This document shows positions 29,714 to 39,529 of a stretch of 64,000 nt of DNA, piece after piece. The position numbers were made by a program, and so were the translations under genes. Every line of letters starts with the position of its first letter. Position 1 is the first letter of the stretch. The stretch covers positions 2,061,904 to 2,125,903 of the forward strand of contig NZ_LT599032.1 in NCBI RefSeq assembly GCF_900079725.1, given 5' to 3'. This DNA comes from an uncultured Dysgonomonas sp. GTDB taxonomy: Bacteria; Bacteroidota; Bacteroidia; Bacteroidales; Dysgonomonadaceae. The notes under the pieces are model-generated. The model made no database searches, had not been told where the DNA came from, and saw nothing but the letters and a program-made list of their open reading frames with translations.

Positions 29714-31393
29714 ATGAGTTTAAATTCCTTTTTTAGAAAAAAAAATATCGATAGTATATCCGGAGATGGAGACTCTATCGGGTCGGGAATGAAAAGAGTA
29801 TTGGGCGTAAGAGACCTTACTCTTTTCGGTATAGCCGCCATTGTAGGCGCAGGCATTTTCAGTACTATCGGGCGGGCGGCATTTCACGGAGGCCCGGCGG
29901 TATCGCTTCTCTTTGTATTTGTGGCTATCGCCTGTGTGTTTACAGCCTTGTGTTACGCACAATTTGCATCCATGATCTCAGTCAGTGGCAGCGCCTATAC
30001 CTACACATATGTATCATTGGGCGAAATATTCGCGTGGGTGATCGGATGGGCGTTGATACTGGAATATGCCGTATCGAATATGGTAATTGCCATCTCCTGG
30101 TCGGAATATTTCACTACCCTGCTCGAAGGTTTCGGCATCATGTGGCCCGACTGGCTTGGCATTGGGTATTCGACAGCCTATAAAGCATATAATATAGTAT
30201 CGCAAGGTGTAACAGATTTACCATACCACACCATCAAAGCAGCGCAGACATACCAGAATGCGCCCGAGCTTTTCGGCACAAAAATACTGATAAACCTACC
30301 CGCCGGATTAGTGGTTACAGCCCTTACATTCCTTGTCTTTATAGGCATTAAGGAATCCAAGTTTGTGAACAACCTCTTGGTGTATCTCAAAATCGGCATC
30401 ATACTATTAGTCATCGGAGTAGGGGTCTTCTTTGTAAAACCCGAAAACTGGTCGCCATTCGCACCAAACGGGCTGCAAGGAGTGCTCGGAGGAGTCGCTG
30501 CTGTATTCTTCGCCTTTATCGGATTCGATTCTATATCTACCACTGCCGAAGAAAGTAAAAATCCGCAACGGGATATGCCCCGTGCCATGCTCTACTGCCT
30601 GGGTATCTGCACCATACTTTATGTAACGATAGCGCTGGTACTGACCGGAATGGTCAACTACAAAGAATTAGGTGTGGACGATCCTCTTGCGTACGTATTT
30701 CAGGTGGTGAATATGGACTTTGTAGCAGGCGTTATTTCCGCTACTGCAATTATTGCGATCACAAGCGCCATCCTTGTCTTTCAGATAGGGCAGCCTCGCA
30801 TATGGATGAATATGAGCCGGGATGGTCTCCTTTGGCCTAAGTTTGGAAAGATTCACCCGAAATATAAGACTCCTGCTTTCTCTACTATTATCACGGGAAT
30901 AGTTGTCTGTATACCGTCGCTGTTTCTGGATATGCAGTTTGTTGTAGACCTTACCAGTGTGGGCACATTCTTTGCTTTCATCCTTGTATGTGCGGGAGTG
31001 TTGTTCCTCGATCATAAAGGAGACAGTAAAAAGGCGAAATTCAAGGTGCCTTATATAAATGGACAGTATATCATTTTCATATTACTCATAGTTGCCGTAT
31101 ATTTGTTCGTCAGTAAGACGGATTTCCTGACAGTCATAAGCGAAAAACCGCTATTGATCGTTTTCTGGGCTGTGTGGCTGGGATTATCGGCAGCGGCATT
31201 CAAGTATAAGTTTTCACTATTGCCTGTAATGGGGATTCTTACCAACTTATACCTGATGACAGAGCTTGGCTGGTCCAACTGGGTCATGTTCATCATCTGG
31301 CTGGCAATAGGATTAGTCATATATCTGGGATACGGATATCACAAGAGTAAACTGGCTACTGCTAAAACAGTGGCAACACATATAAAAGAATAA
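29714..31393 (+). CDS. APC-family amino-acid permease (cationic amino-acid transporter type)
   Basis: The 559-residue inner-membrane protein has about 13 hydrophobic segments after a short cytoplasmic N-terminus. FGIAAIVGAGIFSTIGRAAF near 35-55 is the hallmark helix-1 motif (GAGIF) of the APC superfamily. FFAFIGFDSISTTAEESKNPQRDMP near 265-290 is the conserved helix 6 and loop. It resembles the CAT subgroup of eukaryotic and bacterial transporters, which carry basic and other amino acids. It is 5 bp upstream of rlmB, so the two are probably co-transcribed. No specificity can be read from sequence. Confidence 0.9.
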   Translation: MSLNSFFRKKNIDSISGDGDSIGSGMKRVLGVRDLTLFGIAAIVGAGIFSTIGRAAFHGGPAVSLLFVFVAIACVFTALCYAQFASMISVSGSAYTYTYVSLGEIFAWVIGWALILEYAVSNMVIAISWSEYFTTLLEGFGIMWPDWLGIGYSTAYKAYNIVSQGVTDLPYHTIKAAQTYQNAPELFGTKILINLPAGLVVTALTFLVFIGIKESKFVNNLLVYLKIGIILLVIGVGVFFVKPENWSPFAPNGLQGVLGGVAAVFFAFIGFDSISTTAEESKNPQRDMPRAMLYCLGICTILYVTIALVLTGMVNYKELGVDDPLAYVFQVVNMDFVAGVISATAIIAITSAILVFQIGQPRIWMNMSRDGLLWPKFGKIHPKYKTPAFSTIITGIVVCIPSLFLDMQFVVDLTSVGTFFAFILVCAGVLFLDHKGDSKKAKFKVPYINGQYIIFILLIVAVYLFVSKTDFLTVISEKPLLIVFWAVWLGLSAAAFKYKFSLLPVMGILTNLYLMTELGWSNWVMFIIWLAIGLVIYLGYGYHKSKLATAKTVATHIKE

Positions 31394-31398
31394 GAAGA

Positions 31399-32139
31399 AT
31401 GAAGGAAAAGGAAATGATTTTCGGCATACGTGCTGTTATAGAAGCGATCGAAGCCGGAAAAGAAATAGATAAGGTAATAATCAGGCGTGAACTACAAGGC
31501 GACTTGTCGAAAGAACTACTCACCCTGCTCAAATCTCATGATGTTGCCGTGCAACGCGTGCCAAACGAACGGTTAGACAGATTCACGCGCAAAAACCATC
31601 AGGGTGTTATCGCGTTCCTTTCGGCCATCACTTACGAAAAAATTGAAGATATAGTTCCTTTCCTTTACGAAAACGGAAAAGATCCCTTTATCCTCGTACT
31701 GGACGGCATTACCGATGTCCGCAATTTCGGGGCTATTGCCCGTACCTGCGAAGTGGCAGGCGTTAATGCGATTGTTATTCCGGCAAAGGGGAGCGTAACC
31801 GTAAATGCGGATGCGGTAAAAACATCGGCAGGAGCATTACTCAAAATTCCGGTTTGCAAAGAGCCGAATCTCACTTCTGCAATTCAATTCCTGAGAAACA
31901 GCGGAATAAAAGTTGTGGCAGCCAGCGAAAGAGGAGCAGATATCTACACCGAGATAGATTATACAGGCCCCATAGCCTTTGTGATGGGTGCTGAAGATAC
32001 CGGTGTGGCGAACGAAAACCTGCGCATAGCCGATAATCTGGTAAAAATTCCTCAATTCGGCACTATCGGCTCACTGAATGTATCTGTGGCCGCGGGGGTG
32101 CTCATCTATGAAGTTATCCGCCAAAAGGGTTTAAAATAA
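31399..32139 (+). CDS. rlmB: 23S rRNA 2'-O-methyltransferase RlmB (SpoU family)
   Basis: The 246-residue protein has the N-terminal L30-like substrate-binding domain (about 1-75) and a C-terminal knotted SPOUT domain. The three SpoU motifs are present: motif 1 GITDVRNFGAIARTCEVAGV (about 115-134), motif 2 IAFVMGAEDTGV (about 192-203), and motif 3 IPQFGTIGSLNVSVAAGVLI (about 217-236). It uses S-adenosylmethionine to methylate the ribose of G2251 in 23S rRNA. Close relatives methylating tRNA exist, so RlmB is the most likely of the TrmH-type set. It is immediately downstream of the permease and 24 bp before ridA. Confidence 0.92.
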   Translation: MKEKEMIFGIRAVIEAIEAGKEIDKVIIRRELQGDLSKELLTLLKSHDVAVQRVPNERLDRFTRKNHQGVIAFLSAITYEKIEDIVPFLYENGKDPFILVLDGITDVRNFGAIARTCEVAGVNAIVIPAKGSVTVNADAVKTSAGALLKIPVCKEPNLTSAIQFLRNSGIKVVAASERGADIYTEIDYTGPIAFVMGAEDTGVANENLRIADNLVKIPQFGTIGSLNVSVAAGVLIYEVIRQKGLK

Positions 32140-32163
32140 GACAAAATCTTAAAATATAAAACG

Positions 32164-32541
32164 ATGAAGAAAGTAATAGCCACTGATAAGGCTCCAGCGG
32201 CAATCGGCCCATACAGCCAGGCAATAGAAATAAACGGATTAATATTTATTTCGGGACAGTTACCGATCGATCCTGCTACCGGAGATTTTCCCTCGGAAGA
32301 CATTAAGGAACAAACAGCGCAATCCTTCGCAAATATCAAAGCCATACTTGCCGAAGCAGGACTTACGACAGATAATATAGTAAAAACAACTGTATTATTG
32401 AATGATATAGCAAACTTTGCCGGGATGAACGAAGTGTATAACGCCCAGTTTACCGGAACATTTCCCGCCCGCTCGGCCTTTGCAGTAAAGGATCTTCCGA
32501 AAGGCGCATTGGTAGAGATAGAAGTTATTGCTGCTCGCTAA
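32164..32541 (+). CDS. ridA: RidA-family reactive intermediate deaminase
   Basis: The 125-residue product is of standard length and pattern. KKVIATDKAPAAIGPYSQAI opens the chain, GLIFISGQLPIDPATGDF follows at about 25-42, and the key Arg lies in PARSAFAVKDLPKGALVEIE at 101-120. RidA proteins hydrolyse 2-aminoacrylate and related enamines made by PLP enzymes, protecting other PLP enzymes. A cysteine synthase and metY-like gene encoded in the same window use PLP, but there is no direct linkage. It is 24 bp after rlmB. Confidence 0.92.
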   Translation: MKKVIATDKAPAAIGPYSQAIEINGLIFISGQLPIDPATGDFPSEDIKEQTAQSFANIKAILAEAGLTTDNIVKTTVLLNDIANFAGMNEVYNAQFTGTFPARSAFAVKDLPKGALVEIEVIAAR

Positions 32542-32616
32542 TCGCTGAATAAAAAACAATATAAATAAAATATCCTTTTGATTATTGCGTTTCTCATTTT
32601 GTAGAAACTCAGAAAA

Positions 32617-33684
32617 ATGACTGTTGAAGAGAAATATATGTACCGCTGCCTGCAATTGGCTCAGAATGGGAGAGGCTTCACAAGTCCTAACCCAATGGTA
32701 GGTGCAGTTATAGTCCATCAAGATAAAATTATCGGCGAAGGCTACCATCGTCAGTATGGCAAAGCACATGCCGAAGTAAATGCGGTAAACAGTGTTAAGT
32801 ACAAAACCTTGCTAAAGGATTCTACAATTTATGTTTCTCTTGAGCCATGCTCTCATCATGGAAAAACCCCGCCCTGCGCCCAACTAATCATTGACAATCA
32901 AATACCTAAGGTGGTAGTTGCGTGCCTCGATCCCTACCCTGCCGTATCGGGACGAGGAATAAAAATGCTGCAAGATGCAGGTATAGAGGTTTCTGTGGGC
33001 GTATTGGAGAAAGAGGCGCAGGCTCTTAACAGAGCGTTTTTCACCACGCAAATCCGCAATCGCCCCTACATATATCTGAAATGGGCGCAGACACAGGACG
33101 GCTTTATAGATAAAGAACGATGTGAAGGGGAAAAACCACAGCCTACCCCTATTTCGAATGAATTTTCACGTATGCTTGTGCATAAGAAAAGGGCGGAGAC
33201 CGCAGCTATTATGATAGGAACTAACACTGCAGTAAACGACAATCCATCCCTGACCACGCGTTACTGGTACGGGAAAAGCCCTGTGCGGGTCATCATAGAC
33301 AGACAGGGCAGGATACCTTCAGGTTACCAATTATTTGATGGAAAAGTAAAAACAATCATATTTACAGAGAAGGATTTATACGAAAAACAAACCGACAGCG
33401 TTATTTATATCCGGACGGACTTTAACGAAAGCCTCTTTGAAAATATATTCTCCATATTGAAAAGTCACAAAATAGACTCAGTCCTCGTCGAAGGCGGACG
33501 TGAACTCTTGCAAAGCCTGATAGATATACAAATGTGGGATGAGGCATATATCGAGACTTCAAATGCCTGTTTCGGCAAAGGAGTAAAGGCCCCCGACATC
33601 AGGGGATATGTCTTAAACAAAGGACATTGGGGATCATCTGAATATGTGCATTTAAGCACTACAGATACTTATAAAATTATATAA
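32617..33684 (+). CDS. ribD: Bifunctional riboflavin biosynthesis deaminase/reductase
   Basis: The 355-residue enzyme performs the second and third steps of riboflavin synthesis from GTP. The deaminase domain (about 1-145) shows the zinc motif HAEVNAVNS near 49 and PCSHHGKTPPCAQLI near 78, with conserved His, Glu and two Cys. The reductase domain (about 150-350) has PYIYLKWAQTQDGFID near 148 and VLVEGGRELLQSLID near 290, typical of the NADPH-binding RibD_C fold. The normal order and length make the call firm. A single gene here, with no other rib genes nearby, is common in this phylum. Confidence 0.95.
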   Translation: MTVEEKYMYRCLQLAQNGRGFTSPNPMVGAVIVHQDKIIGEGYHRQYGKAHAEVNAVNSVKYKTLLKDSTIYVSLEPCSHHGKTPPCAQLIIDNQIPKVVVACLDPYPAVSGRGIKMLQDAGIEVSVGVLEKEAQALNRAFFTTQIRNRPYIYLKWAQTQDGFIDKERCEGEKPQPTPISNEFSRMLVHKKRAETAAIMIGTNTAVNDNPSLTTRYWYGKSPVRVIIDRQGRIPSGYQLFDGKVKTIIFTEKDLYEKQTDSVIYIRTDFNESLFENIFSILKSHKIDSVLVEGGRELLQSLIDIQMWDEAYIETSNACFGKGVKAPDIRGYVLNKGHWGSSEYVHLSTTDTYKII

Positions 33685-33696
33685 ATATTAGATTTA

Positions 33697-33729
33697 TTGA
33701 CGCGTAAGCCGAAATTCTTTCTATTTTTG
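33697..33729 (+). promoter_or_regulatory. Promoter of the DUF6242 lipoprotein gene
   Basis: TATTTTTG (33722-33729) matches the TAnnTTTG -7 box, with TTG at 33697-33699 as a -33 element, about 22 bp upstream. The lipoprotein start codon is 33 bp after the -7 box. Confidence 0.5.
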
Positions 33730-33761
33730 CACATTGATACTGAATAAATCTGTTTAAACTA

Positions 33762-35138
33762 ATGAGATTGAAGCAAATTACTAAATTATTATTCATCTTT
33801 TTATCTGTCTTTGCACTAAGTTCATGTAATGACAGTTCATCTGAATACGATACTTCCGCATTATCGGGAGACTCACAGATTTCGAGCTTCAAAATAGCGG
33901 CATTGCCCTATACTGCTATAGATACGGTAAATTATCCGTCACTGACAACAACAAGGTTCTCTATAGACCAGTTTAGCCGGCTGATATACAATCCCGATTC
34001 GTTGCCTTACCAAACTACACTGAGGAAATGTGCAGTTACTCTATCGTATACCGCCGGGAGTATAGGAAAAGTAGAATTAGTATACCCTAAGGATTCTATA
34101 GTTGATTGGAATACGACGGATTCGGTAGATTTCTCTACTTATCTGTATCCTAAATTCAGGATTACTCCTCTCAACGGTCAAGATCCAAGAGAATATACCG
34201 TAAAAATATTGGTGCATAAGGTAGATCCGGATACATTAGTTTGGAAAGAAAAAACCGTAACTAACTATCCTGCTTCTTTCAACAAACAAAAAACCTTGCT
34301 GGTCAATGGAGTATTCTATACATTCACTGCCGGCACCGACAATAAAGTATATTTATCCAAAGCAGATAAGCCTGAAAAAGCAGAAGACGCCCTGTCTTAT
34401 GGAAATAAAGAAGCTGTTTCGACACTCGATGCTTCCACACTAATTCTAGAAAGTATAACATTCTTCAATAATGAATTTTATGCAGTAGACAAGAATAAGC
34501 AAGGCTATACTTCTGATATAGAAGGTACATCATGGAGCAAAGAAGGAATAAGCAATAATGTGACAAACATTGTAGGAGTAATACCTACGTTAGATGCTGC
34601 AACGGACCTACTCCTTGTCATTACCGGTGATCAGTTCGCTACAACTACGGATTTGAAAACATTGGTAGCTAAGGGTACGATAGACAGCGATTTCCCGACA
34701 ACAGGATACTCATCACTAACTCATAACGACAGAAATAATCTGAATAATTGTATATTAACTGTTACAAAAAATATCAGTCCGGGTTATGTGAAGACATGGT
34801 CTATAAAGATAACCAGTGATAACAGTCTCCAGGTTGCGTCTAATCAGTCTAATCCGGTGATCCCGAAAAAAGATGGGGTTGTAACTTTCTTATATAATGG
34901 GTATATGTATGCCCTGACAGGAAATAGTTTTTACAAAACACTAAGCTATGGTTACAAGTGGACTACAGCTCCTAACAAGGAGATCTTAGACACAAGAATA
35001 CCTAAAGCTTCGGGGCAATCGGTTATTGTAGATGACGAAAATTATATCTGGGTATTCGGCGGAGTACCGGATTCGGGAACAAGCCCTATACAAAAAGTCT
35101 GGATAGGCAGAATAAATAAACTTAGACCAAAACTTTAG
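33762..35138 (+). CDS. DUF6242-type lipoprotein, possible propeller
   Basis: The 458-residue product has a lipobox with Cys22 (FALSSC). The N-terminal part (about 35-165) has a tandem beta-sandwich pattern, with FRITPLNGQDPREYTVKI near 130-147 closing it. The C-terminal part (about 170-455) contains repeated beta hairpins, such as LVNGVFYTFTAGTDNKVYLS and YIWVFGGVPDSGTSPIQKVW near 430, like a kelch or WD-type propeller. This matches DUF6242, a Bacteroidota family of unknown function. It begins the envelope gene block and has its own promoter. Confidence 0.7.
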   Translation: MRLKQITKLLFIFLSVFALSSCNDSSSEYDTSALSGDSQISSFKIAALPYTAIDTVNYPSLTTTRFSIDQFSRLIYNPDSLPYQTTLRKCAVTLSYTAGSIGKVELVYPKDSIVDWNTTDSVDFSTYLYPKFRITPLNGQDPREYTVKILVHKVDPDTLVWKEKTVTNYPASFNKQKTLLVNGVFYTFTAGTDNKVYLSKADKPEKAEDALSYGNKEAVSTLDASTLILESITFFNNEFYAVDKNKQGYTSDIEGTSWSKEGISNNVTNIVGVIPTLDAATDLLLVITGDQFATTTDLKTLVAKGTIDSDFPTTGYSSLTHNDRNNLNNCILTVTKNISPGYVKTWSIKITSDNSLQVASNQSNPVIPKKDGVVTFLYNGYMYALTGNSFYKTLSYGYKWTTAPNKEILDTRIPKASGQSVIVDDENYIWVFGGVPDSGTSPIQKVWIGRINKLRPKL

Positions 35139-35213
35139 AATTGAGATTTGAGTGATATACTTTTAGTCCTGCTTTCTGCGTTAGATAAATAAGAATAGAA
35201 TACAGATTAATAA

Positions 35214-35924
35214 ATGGGTAAAAGAAAGATATTATTTACTTTACTGTTGATTATCATCTATTCTCCCCTCTCATTCATCGAACTGAAAGCGCAAGATGAT
35301 TACAAGTATGAGATAGGAGGGATGGCTGGTACGTCCTTTTATATGGGGGATGCCAATAAGAGTAAATTGTATCAGAACCCGGGCCTATCTGCAGGAGTTG
35401 TTTTCAGATACAACAAAGACCTGAGATGGTCAGTGAAGAGTAATTTTGTAATTGGAAAAGTTTCGGGCGACACTCGCGATTCGGGAAATAAATACCCGTT
35501 TGGACAAGAAACCTCCTTTAGCCGGATGTTTTACGAATTAGGTAGCCAGATAGAATTTAATTTCTTCAATTACAGCGATAAATTCGGTTACCTGGGAGCT
35601 AAACGCATATCTCCTTATATATTTACAGGGATAGGGCTTACATTAGGCTCCGGTAGCAAAACATTTTTTGATGCCAACATTCCAATCGGGATTGGAGTAA
35701 AATATAAATTGAAGGATAGACTGAATCTTGGATTTGAATTCTCTTTCAGAAAACTATTCAGTGATTCGTTCGACGTTACAAAAGATGGAGATGGTCTGAG
35801 TTTGGATGCACCATACAAGATAAATGGCGGCATTTTCAAGAACAACGACTGGTATTCTCTTACCATGATAAGTTTAACATGGGATTTTGGAGCACGAATA
35901 TGTCCTTGCCTGAATATTGATTAA
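35214..35924 (+). CDS. DUF6089-type outer-membrane beta-barrel protein
   Basis: The 236-residue product has a signal peptide (to LKAQDD, about residue 26). Alternating strands follow, including YEIGGMAGTSFYMGDANKS, where GDAN is conserved in this family, and the chain ends SLTMISLTWDFGARICPC. It looks like a small outer-membrane barrel of the DUF6089 group. In Bacteroidales it usually lies just before uppS and bamA, as here (20 bp), so a role in outer-membrane assembly is suspected. No function is proved. Confidence 0.75.
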   Translation: MGKRKILFTLLLIIIYSPLSFIELKAQDDYKYEIGGMAGTSFYMGDANKSKLYQNPGLSAGVVFRYNKDLRWSVKSNFVIGKVSGDTRDSGNKYPFGQETSFSRMFYELGSQIEFNFFNYSDKFGYLGAKRISPYIFTGIGLTLGSGSKTFFDANIPIGIGVKYKLKDRLNLGFEFSFRKLFSDSFDVTKDGDGLSLDAPYKINGGIFKNNDWYSLTMISLTWDFGARICPCLNID

Positions 35925-35944
35925 TTTATTAAACCAAAATACAG

Positions 35945-36694
35945 ATGTCATATCTTGACCAAATAGATAAAACGCGGGTACCTAAGCACATTGCTGTCAT
36001 AATGGACGGTAACGGGCGGTGGGCCAAACGGCAGAACTTGGACCGTACATTCGGTCACAAGGAAGGAATTTCGGCCGTACGCAGAGCTATTGAAGGCGCA
36101 TCAAGAGCAGAGGTCCGTTATCTTACGCTTTATACATTTTCTACCGAAAACTGGAAACGCCCGGAAGAAGAAGTGAAAGCCCTGATGAGCCTGATGGTAC
36201 AGGCTGTAGCAAATGAAACACCGGAACTGGTTAAGAATAATGTCCGGGTGAAAGTTATCGGAGACATTGACCGGTTACCCGAAGATACGAAAAAAGCATT
36301 GGACTATTGCCTTGAAACCACATCTGTATGTACCGGTACAACCGTTATTTTAGCGTTGAGCTATTCTTCTAAATGGGAGTTGACCAGAGCTATGAAAAAT
36401 ATAGCGATTGACGTTAAGTCGGGAAAGATAGAACCAGATGCAATAACAGAAGACCTTGTCACATCTTATCTGGAAACAAAAGGTATTCCGGATCCTGATA
36501 TATTGGTGAGAACCGGGGGGGAGTTACGCATAAGTAATTTTCTTCTTTGGCAAATCGCATACTCCGAACTCTTTTTCTCCGATGAATTGTGGCCTGATTT
36601 TAATGAAGAATCCTTATACAAAGCGATTGTCGATTTCCAGAACAGAGAAAGGCGATTCGGAAAAACGAGTGAACAAATTTCAGGAAAATCCTGA
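35945..36694 (+). CDS. uppS: Isoprenyl transferase (undecaprenyl diphosphate synthase)
   Basis: The 249-residue cis-prenyltransferase adds isopentenyl units to farnesyl diphosphate, making the C55 carrier lipid for peptidoglycan and surface glycans. MDGNGRWAKRQ at 20-30 carries the catalytic Asp, and RTGGELRISNFLLWQ at about 196-210 and YSELFFSDELWPDF at about 213-226 are the conserved C-terminal motifs. The order DUF6089, uppS, bamA, ompH is standard in this order of bacteria, and it links lipid carrier supply to outer-membrane assembly. Confidence 0.97.
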   Translation: MSYLDQIDKTRVPKHIAVIMDGNGRWAKRQNLDRTFGHKEGISAVRRAIEGASRAEVRYLTLYTFSTENWKRPEEEVKALMSLMVQAVANETPELVKNNVRVKVIGDIDRLPEDTKKALDYCLETTSVCTGTTVILALSYSSKWELTRAMKNIAIDVKSGKIEPDAITEDLVTSYLETKGIPDPDILVRTGGELRISNFLLWQIAYSELFFSDELWPDFNEESLYKAIVDFQNRERRFGKTSEQISGKS

Positions 36695-36767
36695 TCTTTT
36701 TATGTCAACTCCATACTATAGATAATAAAACAGGTTTAAATATTAGAAAGTAACTACGAAACAAAAT

Positions 36768-39440
36768 ATGTTCAAAAAAAGTTTATTTTTTCTATTCATT
36801 ATCTTCTTCTGCTCAATTTCAACAGCCGTAAAAGCTCAGGGAATTACAGACAGCACAGAAATTAAAAATGTGAATAAGGCCCTTCAGGTAAATGTGGACA
36901 GCCTGCCTGTTATCTCTTACAACAGTAGTAAGAAATACGAAATAGCAGATATGAAGCTTTCCGGCATCGTGAATCCGATGTACGAAGACTTCACGTTATT
37001 CGGCTTTGCCCAACTGCAAGTAGGGGACAAGATTGAGATCCCGGGACCAGAAATAACTAATGCAGTTAAACGTTTCTGGAGACAAGGATTATTCTCTGAT
37101 GTAAAAATTCTGGCTACCAAGATTGAAGGTAATAAGATATGGTTGGAAATAAACCTGAAAGAACGCCCGCGCATATCTGATATAGTATATACCGGGATGA
37201 AAAAAAGTGAGCGGCAGGATATTGAGGCCAAGATAGGGATGGTAAAAAATCTGCAAATTACACCAAACCAAATGGACCGGGCTAAAACTATCATAAAAAA
37301 ATATTTTGACGAAAAAGGGTTTACCAAAGCTGAAATCACATTGAGCGACAAACCCGACTTATCTAAGGAAAATCACGTTATCCTTAATATCGATGTAGTT
37401 AAGAAGAACAAGACAAAGGTCAACAAGATAACAATAGAAGGTAATACTGAAGTTAAGGCCAGAACACTGGAGAAAGCAATGAAAAAGACTCGCCACAAGA
37501 GTAATTTTCAGGCTTGGATAGCAAACTTCCTCCGTTCTACCAAATTCGTATCCGAAAGCTATGAAGAAGATAAAGAACTCCTGATAGAGAAGTATAATGA
37601 ACTTGGTTACCGGGACGCTATAATCACATGGGACACCGTATATGCTGATGCTCAGAAACCGGACAAAGTGGATATCGAAATCAAGGTGGATGAAGGAAAA
37701 CAATACTTCCTCAAAGATGTAAAATGGGTTGGAAACACTGTTTATCCGACATGGCAGCTACAACAATTGCTGAACATGAAACCCGGAGATGTATATAATC
37801 AGAAGAAACTGACAGAACAATTATCTGTTAATGAAGAGTCTGTAATGAACTACTTCTATCAGAACCACGGTTATATATTCTCTAACGCCGATCCTGTGGA
37901 AGTAAATATAGCCAATGATTCTATTGATTTGGAAATACGTATCTCTGAGGGTCCGAAAGCTTCGATCCGGAAAGTAACTATAGCTGGTAACGACCGTGTA
38001 TATGAAGATGTTGTACGTCGCGAATTACGTGTTAAGCCGGGAGCACTTTATAGCCGCGACGACATTGTACGTTCACTACGTGAAATCGCACAGACAGGGC
38101 ACTTCGATCCTGAAAACTTAAATCCGGGTATTGTGCCGGATCCCGAATCAGGAACAGTGGATATCAACCTGCCATTAGTATCTAAAGCAAATGACCAGGT
38201 AGAATTTTCTGCCGGATGGGGACAGACCGGTATTATAGGAAAATTAAGCTTGAAATTCTCTAACTTCTCTTTAAAGAATATGTTAAACCCTAAATCATAT
38301 AAAGGGATTATTCCTCAGGGAGAAGGTCAGACTCTTACATTAAGTGCTCAGACAAATGCTAAATACTATCAATCATACTCTGCATCCTTTATGGATCCTT
38401 GGTTTGGGGGCAAGCGTCCAAACTCTTTATCAGTAGGAGTATATTATTCAAGACAAACAGACATCAATAGCCGCTATATCAACAATAATTATGGATACGG
38501 GTATGGCTATGGATACGGATATGGGTATGGAAGCGGATACGGAAGCGGATATAGCGACTATAGTTTCGCAGCTGACCCTAATAAATCTATCCAGATGATC
38601 GGAGCCTCGGTAGGATATGGTAAACGCCTGAGCTGGCCAGATGACTACTTCTTTGTACAAGCCGAATTATCTTATCAGTTATATAGAATGAAAGACTGGG
38701 CATACTTTATTGTAAAAGATGGAGTTTGTAACAACCTAAGTGTGAATCTATCATTGAACAGACGCTCTATCGACAATCCGGTATATACCCGCCGTGGTAC
38801 GGATATATCCCTTAGCTTGCAGATAACACCTCCTTTCTCTGCTTTTGACGGCAAAGATTATGCGAACATGAAATCAGATGAATATGGTTATGAACCAGGC
38901 GAAAAGTTCAAATGGATAGAATATCATAAGTGGAAATTTAAAGCCAAAACTTTCACCTCCTTATATGATACACAAAAGACACCGGTGTTGATGACCCGCA
39001 CAGAATATGGATTTGTCGGATATTTCAACAAAAATAAGAAATCTCCATTCGAAACATTCTATATGGGAGGTGATGGTATGTCAGGATATTCAAGCACATA
39101 TGCTACAGAAACGATCGGACTACGTGGTTATGAAAACGGTTCATTAGGTACACAGGCAAGTGCATACTCACGTTTAGCACTAGAGTTAAGATACCCTCTT
39201 ATTCTGGAACCATCATCAACAATATATTTGCTGACGTTTGTTGAAGCCGGTAATGCATGGAATGACCTAAAGAAATTCAATCCATTCGATCTTAAACGTT
39301 CTGCCGGAGTAGGTGCACGTATCATGCTCCCAATGATCGGACTTATGGGTATAGACTGGGCATATGGATTTGATTCTGTTAGCACTACAGGTGAAAAGAG
39401 TGGTAGCCAATTCCACTTTATTATCGGACAAGAGTTTTAA
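36768..39440 (+). CDS. bamA: Outer-membrane protein assembly factor BamA
   Basis: The 890-residue protein has a signal peptide (to VKAQG, about 24), then five POTRA domains at about 50-460 (for example VNKITIEGNTEVKARTLEKA near 216). A 16-strand barrel follows at about 480-890, ending FHFIIGQEF with the usual terminal Phe. It folds and inserts beta-barrel proteins in the outer membrane. A Tyr/Gly repeat insertion at about 575-595 lies in a predicted barrel loop. RGYENGSLGTQ near 786 corresponds to the conserved RGY region of the loop-6 lid. Two OmpH chaperone genes follow. Confidence 0.96.
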   Translation: MFKKSLFFLFIIFFCSISTAVKAQGITDSTEIKNVNKALQVNVDSLPVISYNSSKKYEIADMKLSGIVNPMYEDFTLFGFAQLQVGDKIEIPGPEITNAVKRFWRQGLFSDVKILATKIEGNKIWLEINLKERPRISDIVYTGMKKSERQDIEAKIGMVKNLQITPNQMDRAKTIIKKYFDEKGFTKAEITLSDKPDLSKENHVILNIDVVKKNKTKVNKITIEGNTEVKARTLEKAMKKTRHKSNFQAWIANFLRSTKFVSESYEEDKELLIEKYNELGYRDAIITWDTVYADAQKPDKVDIEIKVDEGKQYFLKDVKWVGNTVYPTWQLQQLLNMKPGDVYNQKKLTEQLSVNEESVMNYFYQNHGYIFSNADPVEVNIANDSIDLEIRISEGPKASIRKVTIAGNDRVYEDVVRRELRVKPGALYSRDDIVRSLREIAQTGHFDPENLNPGIVPDPESGTVDINLPLVSKANDQVEFSAGWGQTGIIGKLSLKFSNFSLKNMLNPKSYKGIIPQGEGQTLTLSAQTNAKYYQSYSASFMDPWFGGKRPNSLSVGVYYSRQTDINSRYINNNYGYGYGYGYGYGYGSGYGSGYSDYSFAADPNKSIQMIGASVGYGKRLSWPDDYFFVQAELSYQLYRMKDWAYFIVKDGVCNNLSVNLSLNRRSIDNPVYTRRGTDISLSLQITPPFSAFDGKDYANMKSDEYGYEPGEKFKWIEYHKWKFKAKTFTSLYDTQKTPVLMTRTEYGFVGYFNKNKKSPFETFYMGGDGMSGYSSTYATETIGLRGYENGSLGTQASAYSRLALELRYPLILEPSSTIYLLTFVEAGNAWNDLKKFNPFDLKRSAGVGARIMLPMIGLMGIDWAYGFDSVSTTGEKSGSQFHFIIGQEF
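38490..38564 (+). repeat. Tyr-Gly codon repeat inside bamA
   Basis: Seven consecutive Tyr-Gly pairs (Y575 to G588), then SGYGSGYSDYS, are encoded by hexamer units TAT/TAC-GGN. The third bases vary (GGA, GGG, GGC), so the DNA is not a perfect tandem array. It lies in a loop of the barrel, likely surface exposed. Confidence 0.9.
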
Positions 39441-39529
39441 TCAACCGGCAATTAACATTATTTATAGAAACCGGAATAAACAAATGCATAAACTGTGTGT
39501 CTAATATATATCATCAAAAATCAACAGTT

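Noticed and set aside
38490..38564. CRISPR-like or minisatellite array
   Set aside because: The repeats are codon repeats inside bamA in frame, without spacers.
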